Part shown: positions 50,617 through 59,060 of the stretch, one piece after another
Layout of the letters: each line of letters begins with the position of its first letter
How positions within the stretch are numbered: position 1 is the first letter of the stretch
From: JADMJV01 sp964649085
GTDB lineage: Bacteria > Vulcanimicrobiota > Xenobia > Xenobiales > JADMJV01
Assembly: GCA_964649085.1 (NCBI GenBank)
Contig: CAZYPN010000026.1
Location: 1 to 64,000, forward strand
Direction of reading: 5' to 3'
Length of the DNA: 64,000 nt
Notes under the pieces: model-generated
The model's database searches: none
Seen by the model: only the letters and a program-made list of their open reading frames with translations
What the model was told of the DNA's origin: nothing
Translations under genes and position numbers: made by a program

Positions 50617-50641
50617 GCCCTCGCTCCGGCGGGGGCTTTTT
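50617..50641 (+). terminator. Rho-independent terminator of the 49939 gene
   Basis: GCCCTCGC (50617-50624) pairs with GCGGGGGC (50629-50636) around a TCCG loop: eight pairs with one G-T wobble, directly followed by TTTTT (50637-50641). This is a textbook intrinsic terminator on the plus strand. Confidence 0.85.
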
Positions 50642-50667
50642 GCTGCTGCTACCCCCGGCTCAGTCCG

Positions 50668-52182
50668 TCACCAGCTGGCCCCGGCCCCGCCCCCGCTCGA
50701 CGAGCCTCCTCCCCAGGAAGATGAGGAACTCGACGACGAGCTCGACGAAGAACTCGACGAGCTTTCCGATCGCTGCACGCGGGGAATGGTGTAGTAGCTC
50801 TTGTTATGGTAGGAACAATGAACGCAGTTGGAGGTCCTCACTCCGCGCCCCTCGCTCCATTCGGTGGCGCTCGACAGGGTTTCGCTGGTCGTCGACAGGG
50901 TGCGCCGCGAGCAGCGCGGGCAACTCGAGTAGCCGCTGAGCCAGGCGGAATAGCGGCTCTTTTGGGAGAACTCGCATTCGGGACAAAGCCAGATGTCATA
51001 GTCGACCGAGCCGATCCGCTCTTCGGCTCGCTCTCCTTCATCCAGGTGCTCGTCGTCGCTCACCTCGTCAAGCAAAATCATGTCGCGTTGGCAGTTGGGG
51101 CAGCGCCTGCGTCGGTAGCGAAAGTAGCGATAGATGGCGTAGCCTACTCCGGCCAGGCCTCCCGCGCCCCCGGCTCCCATGGCCCAGCTAAAGTCTCCTG
51201 AATGCACGGGCGAGCGCATGGGGTGTGGGGGAGGGGCCGCCGCCGGCGCGCTCGGCGCCTCGGGAGCGCCGAGCAGCGCTACGGCCAGCTCCACCGATTG
51301 GGCGGGATGTCCGGCCTTCAGCGCTTCCTCGGCCTCGCGCTGGAACTTCTCCATTCGGGCCGACGAATAGCGCCCGGTCGATTCCGGGCCCAGGCGCAGG
51401 GACAGTTGGTGGCTGCGGGGATTGAGCACCAGCAGACCGTCCTTGCCCGCCACGGCCCAACTGCGCTGAAGTTCTTCGGCCACGGCCGACGGACCGGCCG
51501 GTGCCTTGTCTTTGTCTTTGAGCAGAACGGTCAGCAACTGCACGTCCTGGCTGGCGATCAGCCCCTCCAGATCGCGTTGCAGCCGGGCCCGAGCATCCTT
51601 GGGCAGGCGCTGTCCAGGGTCGACGATCAGGCTACCCTTGGGGCGCGGGTCGGCCAGCGACTGAACCAGTGCCGAGGGCCGTTTCAGGCCAGAGTACACC
51701 ACGGGTTGCAGGCGCTTGCACAAGGTTTCCGTGCAGAACACCACGCCCTGATCGGGGTGGCCGGCGCGAAAGTGCGGCACAACCTGCGACTCCAGCAGTT
51801 GCTTCAGGTCGGCGTCCGACCAGTACTGGCGCACGCCATCACCGGTGACCACTTCCATTCGCCGTTCCTGAATCACCACCAGAAAGAGCAGGCCGTTGTT
51901 GACCCCGCGCTGACCCACCCCCCAATAGTTGAACAGTCGATGGGCATAGTCTCTGGGGGCCATGCCGCTGCATTCGGGCAGGATCACCACCCCTACCTCA
52001 CTGCCGTTGGCTCGTCGCAGGGCCTCGATACACCCGTGCAGTTGCTGCTGCTGAGCCGCGCTCAGCACACCACACATATCGCTCACCCAGCGGTTTTGGG
52101 CCCTGGGGTTGGGCACTTCAGTGTAGGGCACCCCCCAGGCGGGCACGGCCCACAGCAGCAGAACACACAAAAGCAGTCGCAT
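50668..52182 (-). CDS. TPM-domain membrane protein with zinc ribbons and poly-serine tail
   Basis: A 504-aa protein with a signal peptide (LLLCVLLLWAVPAWG). Two TPM (DUF477-type) domains follow: NRWVSDMCGVLSAAQQQQLH...NGLLFLVVIQERRMEVVTGDG (about 30-155), and a second copy about 195-300 (RLPKDARARLQRDLEGLIAS). A transmembrane helix (GAGGAGGLAGVGYAIYRYF) leads to cytoplasmic zinc ribbons CPNC, CPEC, CPRC and CVHC. The end is a run of about 18 serines, then WGGGSSSGGGAGASW, a tail typical of the family. The serine run uses mixed Ser codons, so it is maintained as protein, not by repeat slippage. Possible roles are photosystem-repair-like phosphatase or membrane quality control. Confidence 0.87.
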   Translation of the reverse strand: MRLLLCVLLLWAVPAWGVPYTEVPNPRAQNRWVSDMCGVLSAAQQQQLHGCIEALRRANGSEVGVVILPECSGMAPRDYAHRLFNYWGVGQRGVNNGLLFLVVIQERRMEVVTGDGVRQYWSDADLKQLLESQVVPHFRAGHPDQGVVFCTETLCKRLQPVVYSGLKRPSALVQSLADPRPKGSLIVDPGQRLPKDARARLQRDLEGLIASQDVQLLTVLLKDKDKAPAGPSAVAEELQRSWAVAGKDGLLVLNPRSHQLSLRLGPESTGRYSSARMEKFQREAEEALKAGHPAQSVELAVALLGAPEAPSAPAAAPPPHPMRSPVHSGDFSWAMGAGGAGGLAGVGYAIYRYFRYRRRRCPNCQRDMILLDEVSDDEHLDEGERAEERIGSVDYDIWLCPECEFSQKSRYSAWLSGYSSCPRCSRRTLSTTSETLSSATEWSEGRGVRTSNCVHCSYHNKSYYTIPRVQRSESSSSSSSSSSSSSSSSWGGGSSSGGGAGASW

Positions 52183-52241
52183 TCTCAGGCCTTCGGCCCA
52201 AAGCTCAAGGTTCCGTTGTAAACCCGTCTTGGGGTTTGGAC

Positions 52242-53621
52242 TCAGGCCTGGGGTTTTCGGCGCAGCAACTTGCCGCGGGTCTTGTCGCCCACGAACTTTC
52301 CGTCCTTGACTGCCAGCTGCCCGCGCACCGTCACATGGGTGGGCTTGCCATCGATTTCCATGCCCTCAAAGCCGCTGTAGTCGTTGTTGACGCTGTGCTC
52401 TTTGGCCGTGATCTTGCCGCGATAGTTGGGGTCGTAAATCACCAGATCGGCGTCGCTGCCCACCGCGATCGTTCCCTTGCGGGGGAACAGTCCGAAAATC
52501 TTGGCCGATTTGGTGCTGGCGGCATCGACAAAGCGGTGAATATCCAGGTTGCCGCGGCTCACCCCATAGGTGTACAGCAGGTTTACCCGGTCTTCGATGG
52601 CAGGAATGCCGTTGGGAATGGCCGTGAAGGCATCTTTGCCCATCTTCTTTTGCTCCACATCGAACGGGCAGTGGTCGGTGCCCACCGTGTCTACCAGCCC
52701 CTGGGCCAGGCCGTCCCAGAGGATCTTCTGGTTGCGTTTGTCGCGCAGGGGGGGCGACATGACATGCTTGGCACCCTCGACGCCGGGGCGTTCGGCGTAG
52801 GTCTTGTCGAGCATAAAGTGAGGAATGACCGATTCCACGTAGAGCGGAATGCCTCGCTGTTTGGCGGCCACGGCGGCCTGCAGCGCCGGCCCGCAGGACA
52901 GGTGCACCACATAGCCGGTAGCCCCGGTGTTTTCCAGGAAGGTGGCAAAACGACTTGTGCCCTCGGCCTCCACCGATTCGGGCCGGCTGGGTTCATGCCA
53001 CTCCGGTCCCGTCTTGCCTTCGGCCAGCAGTTTCTGCTGCAGGCGGCCCACCAGTTCGGCGTTCTCACAGTGGGCCGTCACCACCACCCCCAGTTCTTTG
53101 GCCAGCAACATCGTTTGATACATCTCGTCATCGGTCACGCCGAAGAAATTCTTGTAGGACAGGAAGATCTTGAACGAAGTGGTGCCGTCGGCCACGATCT
53201 CGCGCAACTGCTTCTCGGTGGTCTCATCGAACTTGGAGATCCCCATGTGAAAGGCATAGTCGCAGGCGCTGTTGCCCTCGGCCTTGGACTTCCACAAAGC
53301 ATAACCGTCTTTCATGGCGTCTTCGGTTCGGTTGGGGCAGCACATCTCGATATAGCAGGTGGTGCCTCCGATCAGGGCGGCCCGACTGGCTGTCTCGTGG
53401 GTGTCCTTGGCAAAGGTGCCCATGAAGGGCAGATAAATGTGCACGTGAGGATCGATAAAGCCCGGAAACACCAGTTTTCCACTGGCGTCGATGACCTCGC
53501 AGCCGGCCGGAACTTCCAGGTTCTTGCCGATTCGCGTGATGGTCTCGTCTTCGATATAGATATCGGCCACGGTTCTGGAATCGGCCGTTACGATTTCACC
53601 ATTTTGAATAAGTAGCGCCAC
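52242..53621 (-). CDS. hydA: Dihydropyrimidinase/hydantoinase
   Basis: A 459-aa cyclic amidohydrolase that opens dihydropyrimidines to N-carbamoyl-beta-amino acids (reductive pyrimidine catabolism). The binuclear zinc site is complete: HxH in GFIDPHVHIYLPF, the carboxylated lysine in TTSFKIFLSYK, histidines in VVVTAHCENAE and YVVHLSCGP, and the aspartate in VDTVGTDHCPF. The start is the GTG at 53621, with GGAGG 10 bases ahead; the frame is open to an ATG at 53699 but the extra 26 residues are not family-like. No other pyrimidine-degradation gene is adjacent. Confidence 0.95.
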   Translation of the reverse strand: MALLIQNGEIVTADSRTVADIYIEDETITRIGKNLEVPAGCEVIDASGKLVFPGFIDPHVHIYLPFMGTFAKDTHETASRAALIGGTTCYIEMCCPNRTEDAMKDGYALWKSKAEGNSACDYAFHMGISKFDETTEKQLREIVADGTTSFKIFLSYKNFFGVTDDEMYQTMLLAKELGVVVTAHCENAELVGRLQQKLLAEGKTGPEWHEPSRPESVEAEGTSRFATFLENTGATGYVVHLSCGPALQAAVAAKQRGIPLYVESVIPHFMLDKTYAERPGVEGAKHVMSPPLRDKRNQKILWDGLAQGLVDTVGTDHCPFDVEQKKMGKDAFTAIPNGIPAIEDRVNLLYTYGVSRGNLDIHRFVDAASTKSAKIFGLFPRKGTIAVGSDADLVIYDPNYRGKITAKEHSVNNDYSGFEGMEIDGKPTHVTVRGQLAVKDGKFVGDKTRGKLLRRKPQA

Positions 53622-53699
53622 GGATATACCCTCCAACAAACTTCTCTGGGCGGGCGCTTCTTCGGCGGGCCCCCGTCCACCTATCCGGGTGTCAGGCAA

Positions 53700-53922
53700 C
53701 CCCCAGGAGGGATTCCCCGAGCCCCGGTCGAAGCGCGGCTTCGCCCCGATGGAGATTCAACTTTTCTCCTCGAGGGGACAAGAGAGAAAGCCCATAAATA
53801 AAGGCTTCAGTGACAGTTAACCCAAGAAAAAAAAATTGAGTTAACTACCAGGACTTGAATAGTATTCAAGTCGAAGGCGCCTCCGAAAGGGGCCGTCACT
53901 TTGAAGAAAGGAAGGTGAGAGC
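53700..53922 (+). promoter_or_regulatory. Long structured leader/promoter region of the NlpC/P60 gene
   Basis: These 223 bases lack a gene. The left part is GC-rich with short stems, e.g. CGAAGC-GCG-GCTTCG. The right part (about 53795-53870) is strikingly AT-rich for this genome, with AGTTAAC at about 53815 and again at about 53839, separated by an A-run, and a 21-bp palindrome at 53852-53872. I could not match it to a known riboswitch. A GGAAGGTGAG ribosome site precedes the ATG at 53923. Confidence 0.45.
53852..53872. promoter_or_regulatory. Perfect 21-bp palindrome upstream of the NlpC/P60 gene
   Basis: GACTTGAATA (53852-53861) and TATTCAAGTC (53863-53872) are exact inverted repeats around a single G. 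The 10-bp arms and odd centre fit a dimeric transcription factor operator better than an RNA hairpin (no loop). It lies 50 bases before the start codon. Confidence 0.6.
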
Positions 53923-54669
53923 ATGAAGCATCGCTTCACTTCAATGGTCGCCCTCTGTGTCCTCAATCTCGGGATACAACACGCTTCGGCCGAGACACTC
54001 TACTCGGCACGCAAGGGCGACACCCTCACCAAGGTGGCTAAGAGCCACCAGATCACCGTAGAGAAACTCCTGGCCGCCAATCCTGCTCAGTCGGGTGTGG
54101 CCAATCTGGCCGAAGGCGTTATTCTGGTCATTCCCGATGCCGAGGAAAAGGCCGTTCGCGAAGAGGCCGATCCCGCTGCTACGGCTGTTCGCATCGAGGG
54201 CAAAACCCCCGAACCACAGCAGGTAGCCGCCGAGACCGACGAGTTCGTTCTCGACCGTCAGGGCAACTATCGCCGTCGCCCCAGCATGAGTGCCCGCCGT
54301 GGCAACTTGCTGCGCGGGGTTACCGGCTCGGCCCATCGCTTCCTGGGCACCCCCTACGTCTTTGGGGGCACCAGCCAGGGTGGTATCGACTGCTCCGGCT
54401 TCACCATGCGGGTCTTCGCCATGAACGGCATCAAACTGCCGCGCACGGCCGACGTGCAGTATGCCGCAGGCAGCCCGGTGAAGAGCGGTCACGAAGAGCC
54501 CGGCGATCTGGTGTTCTTCGAAACCTACTGCCCCGGTCCGTCCCACGTGGGTATCTACCTGGGAGGGGGCAACTTCATTCACGCCTCGTCCTCACGCGGG
54601 GTCTGTGTCAGCAACCTCTCCGACTCCTATTACAAGAGTCGCTACCTGGGCGCCCGCCGCTTCTTCTAA
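53923..54669 (+). CDS. LysM-NlpC/P60 peptidoglycan endopeptidase
   Basis: A 248-aa exported cell-wall hydrolase. A signal peptide (about 1-23, ending ASA) is followed by one LysM domain (TLYSARKGDTLTKVAKSHQI...LAEGVILVIP, about 25-71) that binds peptidoglycan, a charged linker, and the NlpC/P60 domain (about 125-248) with the catalytic triad C157 (GGIDCSGF), H208 (SHVGIYLG) and H220 (FIHASSS). It would cut the D-Glu-diamino acid bond of stem peptides. It is monocistronic, with a long regulated-looking leader and a strong terminator. Confidence 0.95.
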   Translation: MKHRFTSMVALCVLNLGIQHASAETLYSARKGDTLTKVAKSHQITVEKLLAANPAQSGVANLAEGVILVIPDAEEKAVREEADPAATAVRIEGKTPEPQQVAAETDEFVLDRQGNYRRRPSMSARRGNLLRGVTGSAHRFLGTPYVFGGTSQGGIDCSGFTMRVFAMNGIKLPRTADVQYAAGSPVKSGHEEPGDLVFFETYCPGPSHVGIYLGGGNFIHASSSRGVCVSNLSDSYYKSRYLGARRFF

Positions 54670-54691
54670 GCCAGGCAACGCCTTCATCAGG

Positions 54692-54721
54692 GAGCTCGAC
54701 CCATCCGGGTCGGGCTCTTTT
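54692..54721 (+). terminator. Rho-independent terminator of the NlpC/P60 gene
   Basis: GAGCTCGACCC (54692-54702) pairs with GGGTCGGGCTC (54707-54717) around ATCC, giving eleven pairs with one G-T wobble, followed by TTTT (54718-54721). It reaches the stop codon of the convergent cyclase gene. Confidence 0.88.
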
Positions 54722-57700
54722 CAGTTGCGCGGACTGAACAACTCGCCCACTTCGTCAAAGTTCAGCTCTTCTCCGCACAGCACGCGCGTGCGCTCGTCGA
54801 GCAGCACCGATCGCCCCAGCAAGTCGCTTTGCGACTGCACCTTGTGGGCTCTACGCACGCTGTCGCCTATCACGGTAAACTGTTGCTGATCGCCGGCCCG
54901 CAAAATACCCACCGTCAGCAGCCCGCTACACAGCCCCGCCCCCACGTCAAACGACTCGTGCTCGCTCAGATTCCAGCGCGAACGCAGCCGACTCACCACC
55001 TGCTCCAACTCCATGGCGGCTCGCACCGCTGCCAAGGCCGGCCGCGCCAGCGGGCGCAGCAGCCCGAACACCACCAGTTGAGCGTCGCCCTGGTAGGTCA
55101 GCACCGACCCCCCGTGGCGCTCATAGCAGGCCACGGTTTCCTCGTGGTATTCGTTGAGTAACTCCAAAATTTGCACCGGGCTGCGCCGTTCCGAAAGCGA
55201 GGTGTAGCCGCGGATGTCGGTCACCAGAATGGTGGCCTCGCCCACCCGGTCGGGGGTTTCTCCTCGCTGCACCAGGTCCAGCACGATGCTGTCGGGCACA
55301 AAGCGCCGCAGGGCCGATACCGACATCAGCGTGCGTCCCAGCAACAGCAGAAGCCCGGCCAGCGCCACCGAGGTCACCGGCTCCTGGCTCAACACCCAGC
55401 CGGCGCGGGTCAGCCAGAAGTGCCCCAGCCAGGCCAATCCCAGCCCTGCCAGGCTGACCAGGGTCAGCTCGGCAAAGCGGCGAGCCTTCATTCCCAGACC
55501 GGCCACCAGAGCGCAGGCCAACCCGGCCAGCAGCGTTCCCCAGCGACTTTCCCGCAGGTCCTGTGGAGGGCGCGGTGCCAGCAAAGTTTCCAGCAGCTGG
55601 GCGTGCACTTCGGCTCCCTTCATCGGGCCCACCGGTGTGTCAAAACGGTCGCTCTCTCCGGGCATCGCGTCGCCCACCATCACCACCGCGCCCTGCAGGG
55701 GCGGCAGCGGTTCCTCCAGCAGCCGGGCGTAGGAATAGCGCAGCCGCCTGGGGCGCTGCCAGCGCACCAGGCACTGTTCGGGCAGCCTTTGCGATCCCAG
55801 TTGTAGGGGCGGGCCAGGGTGCAGGGGCTGTCGCTGCAGCTGGGCGGCCACGGCCAGGGCCGCCGCCGGATAGGCGGGGTTCAGCTCCCGATATACCAGG
55901 GCCAGCGAGCGCAGGCGCCCCTCCTGGTCCTCCATGCGGCTGTGAATCAAGCCCACCTGCATTCGCTCCCGCAGCTGGGCCACGTCCAGTCCCGGCAGCA
56001 GTGATGGTGGCTCTACCTCCGAACTGCCGGCCCTGCGCCGGGCGGCACCGGCCAGCACCACCCGGGGAAACTTCTGAACCGCCTCGGCCAGAGCTCGATC
56101 CTCGTCGGTCGAGTTCGAGGCGGTGTCGAACAAAATGTCGTAGAAGACGCAGCCCACCCCGGCCCGTTCCAGGTTGGCCAGCACCCGGGCGTGCAGGTTG
56201 CGAGGCCAGGGCCAGCGGTGCACCTCCAGGCAGGCCTCGTCAATGCCGGCCAGCACCACCCTGGTGGCTATGGGTGCCCGGCTGTGCAGCAGGGGTCGGT
56301 CCCAGAGCCAGCCGCTCAGCCAGGGAATCGGGCCCAGCAACCAGGCCGCCCCGGTGGCCAACGTGGCCACCGCCAGTGTGGCTCGAGGGGCGCCCCGCCC
56401 CCAGGAACGCGGCCGCCCGTCGGAAGTGCGGCGGGGCTGGCGCCTGACCAGCGCCTGGCGAGCCTCGAATACCGGCACAGGCTCGGCCTTGCCTTTCAGC
56501 ACCAGAGGTTCCAGCGCTTCGGCCTCCACCCGAATCCCGGCCTGCTCGCGGGTCCGCTCGGAAATCAATACGCCCTTGCCCAGCTTGCGGGCCGCGCCCA
56601 TCAGGCGAGCGGCGGTGTTGGTGGTGTCGCCGATGGCTGCAGCCGCCTTCAAACCGCTGGCTCCTACCTCTCCCCAGGCCACCGGGCCAGTGCACACGCC
56701 GCAATGAATGGCCTCGGGTGGCGCCTCCCAACTTTGCATCAGTTCGGGCACCCGGCGACACAGATCCAGCCCGGCTGCCACCGCCCTCAGGGCGTGGGCC
56801 TGGCGGGGGTGCAGTGTGCCAAACCCCACCATCTGGGCGTCTCCTTGCTGATCGAGTATCAGCCCCTGATGGGGCAACAGCACCTCGCCCAGCAATTGGG
56901 AATACTCGCGGCGCAGGCGCGAGGCCCGATGATGGTCCGACTTTTCCAAGTCGAGCAGAAACTGGGGCAGCATCGTAAAGAGAATGCTGGCTTCGCGCAT
57001 TTCGCCGTCTTTGGACTCCGGTTCGGGCGTGGAGAAGGCCTGTACCAGTCGGGCTGCCAGCGGGCCTTGCAGCATCAATCCGGTCACCAGCGCCCCCAGC
57101 GAGCCCAGCCACACCGGTACCACCGCCCCCACCAGGCCCCGTCGCGCCAGTTCCAGTTGCAGCAGGGCCCAGAGTCCCAGGCTCAGCAGCCAGACCAGGC
57201 CGGCCCCGGCCGGTTGCAGTCGCGACAGCAGCCCGCACAGCCCGGCCAGCCAGGCCGCTCCCAGGGCCAGTTGGAAGGCCAGCGGTAAAGGTTTCCAGCC
57301 ATGGCCACTCAGCAGGCTGTCCCACAGGCTGCCCAGCAGTTCCAGGCGGGCCATGCTGCCGGTGGGGGTTTTGCGGTCCACCTGCTCGGCGCTCTGCAAG
57401 TAGCTACCCAGCACCACCACCTTACCTTTCAGGTGCTCGGGGTTCTGAGCGGCTGCCAGCAGCGGGATGGGTGCCAGGCGAAAGACCCCGGTGGGCCCGC
57501 TCACCATGGCCTCGGTTTCGGCGAAGTGAAACAGCGGATAGAAGCGCCCCTGGCGGTCCAGCGGCAATACCAGGCGGTCCACGGGGGTGCCCTTCACCCG
57601 CGCCAGTTCGCTCATCAGGGACGTGGGCCGACCCTGGCGTAGCAACTGAAACCGGCGCACCACCCCGTCCGGCTCGAGAAGGGCCTCGTCCAGCGCGTCG

Positions 57701-57954
57701 GGCATCACCACCCTGGCTCCGGCGCTTTCCAGGAAGCCTCGAAACTCTTCCAGTTCGGCCTTGCCCAGCCCGGCACGGGCCGAGTCCTCGTCAAGACCCA
57801 CCAGCACCAGTTGATCCACCAGAGGTCGGTCCTGCCAGTGGCGCACCAGTCGTTGGCGCACATCGTAGCTGGCCCATTCCAGGCTGCGGCCCAGGCCCAG
57901 CTGGCCCAGCAGCAGGCCCAACAGTGCCGCAAACAAGCGCAGTCGCAGGGCCAC
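54721..57954 (-). CDS. Double CHASE2 / double class III nucleotide cyclase
   Basis: A 1077-aa membrane signalling protein with an internal duplication: CHASE2 sensor (1-220), TM helices (225-295), cyclase domain 1 (about 321-500), second CHASE2 (about 540-800), TM helices (805-875), cyclase domain 2 (about 905-1077). Domain 1 has Met328 where the first metal aspartate belongs (LFTMLPQF) but keeps Asn446 and Arg450 (GDTTNTAAR). Domain 2 has both aspartates, D913 (TDIRGYTS) and D957 (YQGDAQ), but Arg1034 and Lys1038 replace the Asn/Arg pair (GDSVRRAHK). The losses are complementary, as in mammalian C1/C2. Substrate choice (ATP or GTP) cannot be read. Its GTG start overlaps the FecR stop (TAGTG). 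Confidence 0.93.
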   Translation of the reverse strand: MALRLRLFAALLGLLLGQLGLGRSLEWASYDVRQRLVRHWQDRPLVDQLVLVGLDEDSARAGLGKAELEEFRGFLESAGARVVMPDALDEALLEPDGVVRRFQLLRQGRPTSLMSELARVKGTPVDRLVLPLDRQGRFYPLFHFAETEAMVSGPTGVFRLAPIPLLAAAQNPEHLKGKVVVLGSYLQSAEQVDRKTPTGSMARLELLGSLWDSLLSGHGWKPLPLAFQLALGAAWLAGLCGLLSRLQPAGAGLVWLLSLGLWALLQLELARRGLVGAVVPVWLGSLGALVTGLMLQGPLAARLVQAFSTPEPESKDGEMREASILFTMLPQFLLDLEKSDHHRASRLRREYSQLLGEVLLPHQGLILDQQGDAQMVGFGTLHPRQAHALRAVAAGLDLCRRVPELMQSWEAPPEAIHCGVCTGPVAWGEVGASGLKAAAAIGDTTNTAARLMGAARKLGKGVLISERTREQAGIRVEAEALEPLVLKGKAEPVPVFEARQALVRRQPRRTSDGRPRSWGRGAPRATLAVATLATGAAWLLGPIPWLSGWLWDRPLLHSRAPIATRVVLAGIDEACLEVHRWPWPRNLHARVLANLERAGVGCVFYDILFDTASNSTDEDRALAEAVQKFPRVVLAGAARRRAGSSEVEPPSLLPGLDVAQLRERMQVGLIHSRMEDQEGRLRSLALVYRELNPAYPAAALAVAAQLQRQPLHPGPPLQLGSQRLPEQCLVRWQRPRRLRYSYARLLEEPLPPLQGAVVMVGDAMPGESDRFDTPVGPMKGAEVHAQLLETLLAPRPPQDLRESRWGTLLAGLACALVAGLGMKARRFAELTLVSLAGLGLAWLGHFWLTRAGWVLSQEPVTSVALAGLLLLLGRTLMSVSALRRFVPDSIVLDLVQRGETPDRVGEATILVTDIRGYTSLSERRSPVQILELLNEYHEETVACYERHGGSVLTYQGDAQLVVFGLLRPLARPALAAVRAAMELEQVVSRLRSRWNLSEHESFDVGAGLCSGLLTVGILRAGDQQQFTVIGDSVRRAHKVQSQSDLLGRSVLLDERTRVLCGEELNFDEVGELFSPRN

Positions 57955-58994
57955 TAAGGCACCCTCAGTTGGCCCTCCAGCGGACGTCCCTGGGGCTGCC
58001 CCTGACTGTCTACAGGCCAGGCTCGCCAGCGATAGGTGCCCGACTCCAGCGGGCGCGCATCGGACGGATAGTCTACCTCGCCCTGGTTCGTCCGGGCGCT
58101 CCAGTAGAGCTCGCGTTCAAAGGAATCGCCGCGGGTCAGCAGCAGCTGATAGCCTCCGGTGGCAGGAGCAGGCAGCGAAAAGTGAGGGCGCCCTCCCACC
58201 AGCCAGGCCGAGGCGCCGGTGCGCATCTGCGTTCCTCGGTTGCTGTTCGACCCCCTCAGTCCACCCAGGCTCTGCAGCAGGCTGTCGCGAGTGGTGTAGG
58301 CCGCCTGCCTCAACTCGTCGGCCGTGGTCAACATATCCTGGCGAAAGGCCTGCATCTGCTGACGGGTTTCAAACAGCTGCTGACGCATGTCAAACAACTG
58401 CTCGCCCAGTTCTGCGCGCAGTCGCTTCAGCAATTCTTCGGTCGAGCGCAATTCGGCCACCAGCGGACGCCCCGCTCCAAAGACCACGTCGGCTCCGGGC
58501 ACGGCCTCATAGGCCTCTCCCTGATCGGGCTGCACGACCACTTCGCCTTCCAGCAGGGCCAGACGGGTCTCGCCGCTCTCCTGTACCGACACGACGAATT
58601 CGGTGCCCTTGATGGCCATCACCCCACCGGCGGTCTTCACCTTGAGGTCTTTCTTCTGCTTGTCCACTTTGGCCCAGAGCGTGCCCGACTTTACCAGCAG
58701 GGTATTGCCCACCACCTGCACATCGCGGTCGCCTACGATTTCAATTTCCGAGCCCTGAGCCAGGTTGGCCACCCCGCCCAGATGAAAGCGCAAAGTGGCC
58801 CGCGTTTGCGCATCGGTCTTCAGGTGCTGCCCCTTGAAGTTGTCCATGTCGACAAAGGCTCGATACCAGTCGGACTTGCCAGCGTTGTGATACATCAGAT
58901 TGCCGGCTCCCGCCAGGCTCTCCACCTTGCCCACTGCCGTGGGTTCGCTCCAGGCCGCCACGGCCAACCCAAGCCACAGGATCCAGGTTCGCAT
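57954..58994 (-). CDS. FecR-domain periplasmic protein
   Basis: A 346-aa exported protein (signal MRTWILWLGLAVAAWSE). The FecR domain (about 20-165) shows GKVESLAGAGNLMYHNAG, LKTDAQTRATLRFHLGG, SGTLWAKVDKQKKDLKVKTA and VMAIKGTEFVVSVQ, with a LLEGEVVV strand. A coiled coil follows (about 180-240, LLKRLRAELGEQLFDMRQQL), then a beta-rich C-terminal domain. FecR proteins next to CHASE2 cyclases are a recurrent pairing, and the periplasmic FecR protein may feed a signal to the CHASE2 domain. It is coupled to the cyclase gene by a one-base overlap. Confidence 0.92.
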   Translation of the reverse strand: MRTWILWLGLAVAAWSEPTAVGKVESLAGAGNLMYHNAGKSDWYRAFVDMDNFKGQHLKTDAQTRATLRFHLGGVANLAQGSEIEIVGDRDVQVVGNTLLVKSGTLWAKVDKQKKDLKVKTAGGVMAIKGTEFVVSVQESGETRLALLEGEVVVQPDQGEAYEAVPGADVVFGAGRPLVAELRSTEELLKRLRAELGEQLFDMRQQLFETRQQMQAFRQDMLTTADELRQAAYTTRDSLLQSLGGLRGSNSNRGTQMRTGASAWLVGGRPHFSLPAPATGGYQLLLTRGDSFERELYWSARTNQGEVDYPSDARPLESGTYRWRAWPVDSQGQPQGRPLEGQLRVP

Positions 58995-59001
58995 GTTCCA
59001 A

Positions 59002-59014
59002 CCCCCTTTGGGGG
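59002..59014 (-). promoter_or_regulatory. Hairpin covering the FecR ribosome site
   Basis: On the FecR mRNA, CCCCC-AAA-GGGGG is a perfect 5-bp hairpin whose 3' arm is the Shine-Dalgarno-like G-run 7 bases before the ATG at 58994. Folding would hide the ribosome site; a trans-acting factor could release it. Confidence 0.4.
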
Positions 59015-59024
59015 TAGCTACGCC

Positions 59025-59053
59025 TTTCACGGCTTGTCTCCTACGGGTATAAT
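59025..59053 (+). promoter_or_regulatory. Promoter of the Rpn-type gene, predicted leaderless
   Basis: TTTCAC (59025-59030), a 17-base spacer and a consensus TATAAT (59048-59053) lie directly upstream; the ATG follows 7 bases after the -10. Transcription should begin at the A of the start codon, so the mRNA would lack a 5' leader and ribosome site. Confidence 0.75.
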
Positions 59054-59060
59054 CAACCCC

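Noticed and set aside
53640..53800. Possible c-di-AMP (ydaO-type) riboswitch upstream of the NlpC/P60 gene, because such hydrolases are often under that control
   Set aside because: A CCGGGTGTCAGGCAACC segment is faintly similar to the 3' conserved part, but the 5' conserved GGGGGACCCA and GGUGAAUC blocks are absent and the segment is over 200 bases from the start. A covariance-model search would be decisive.
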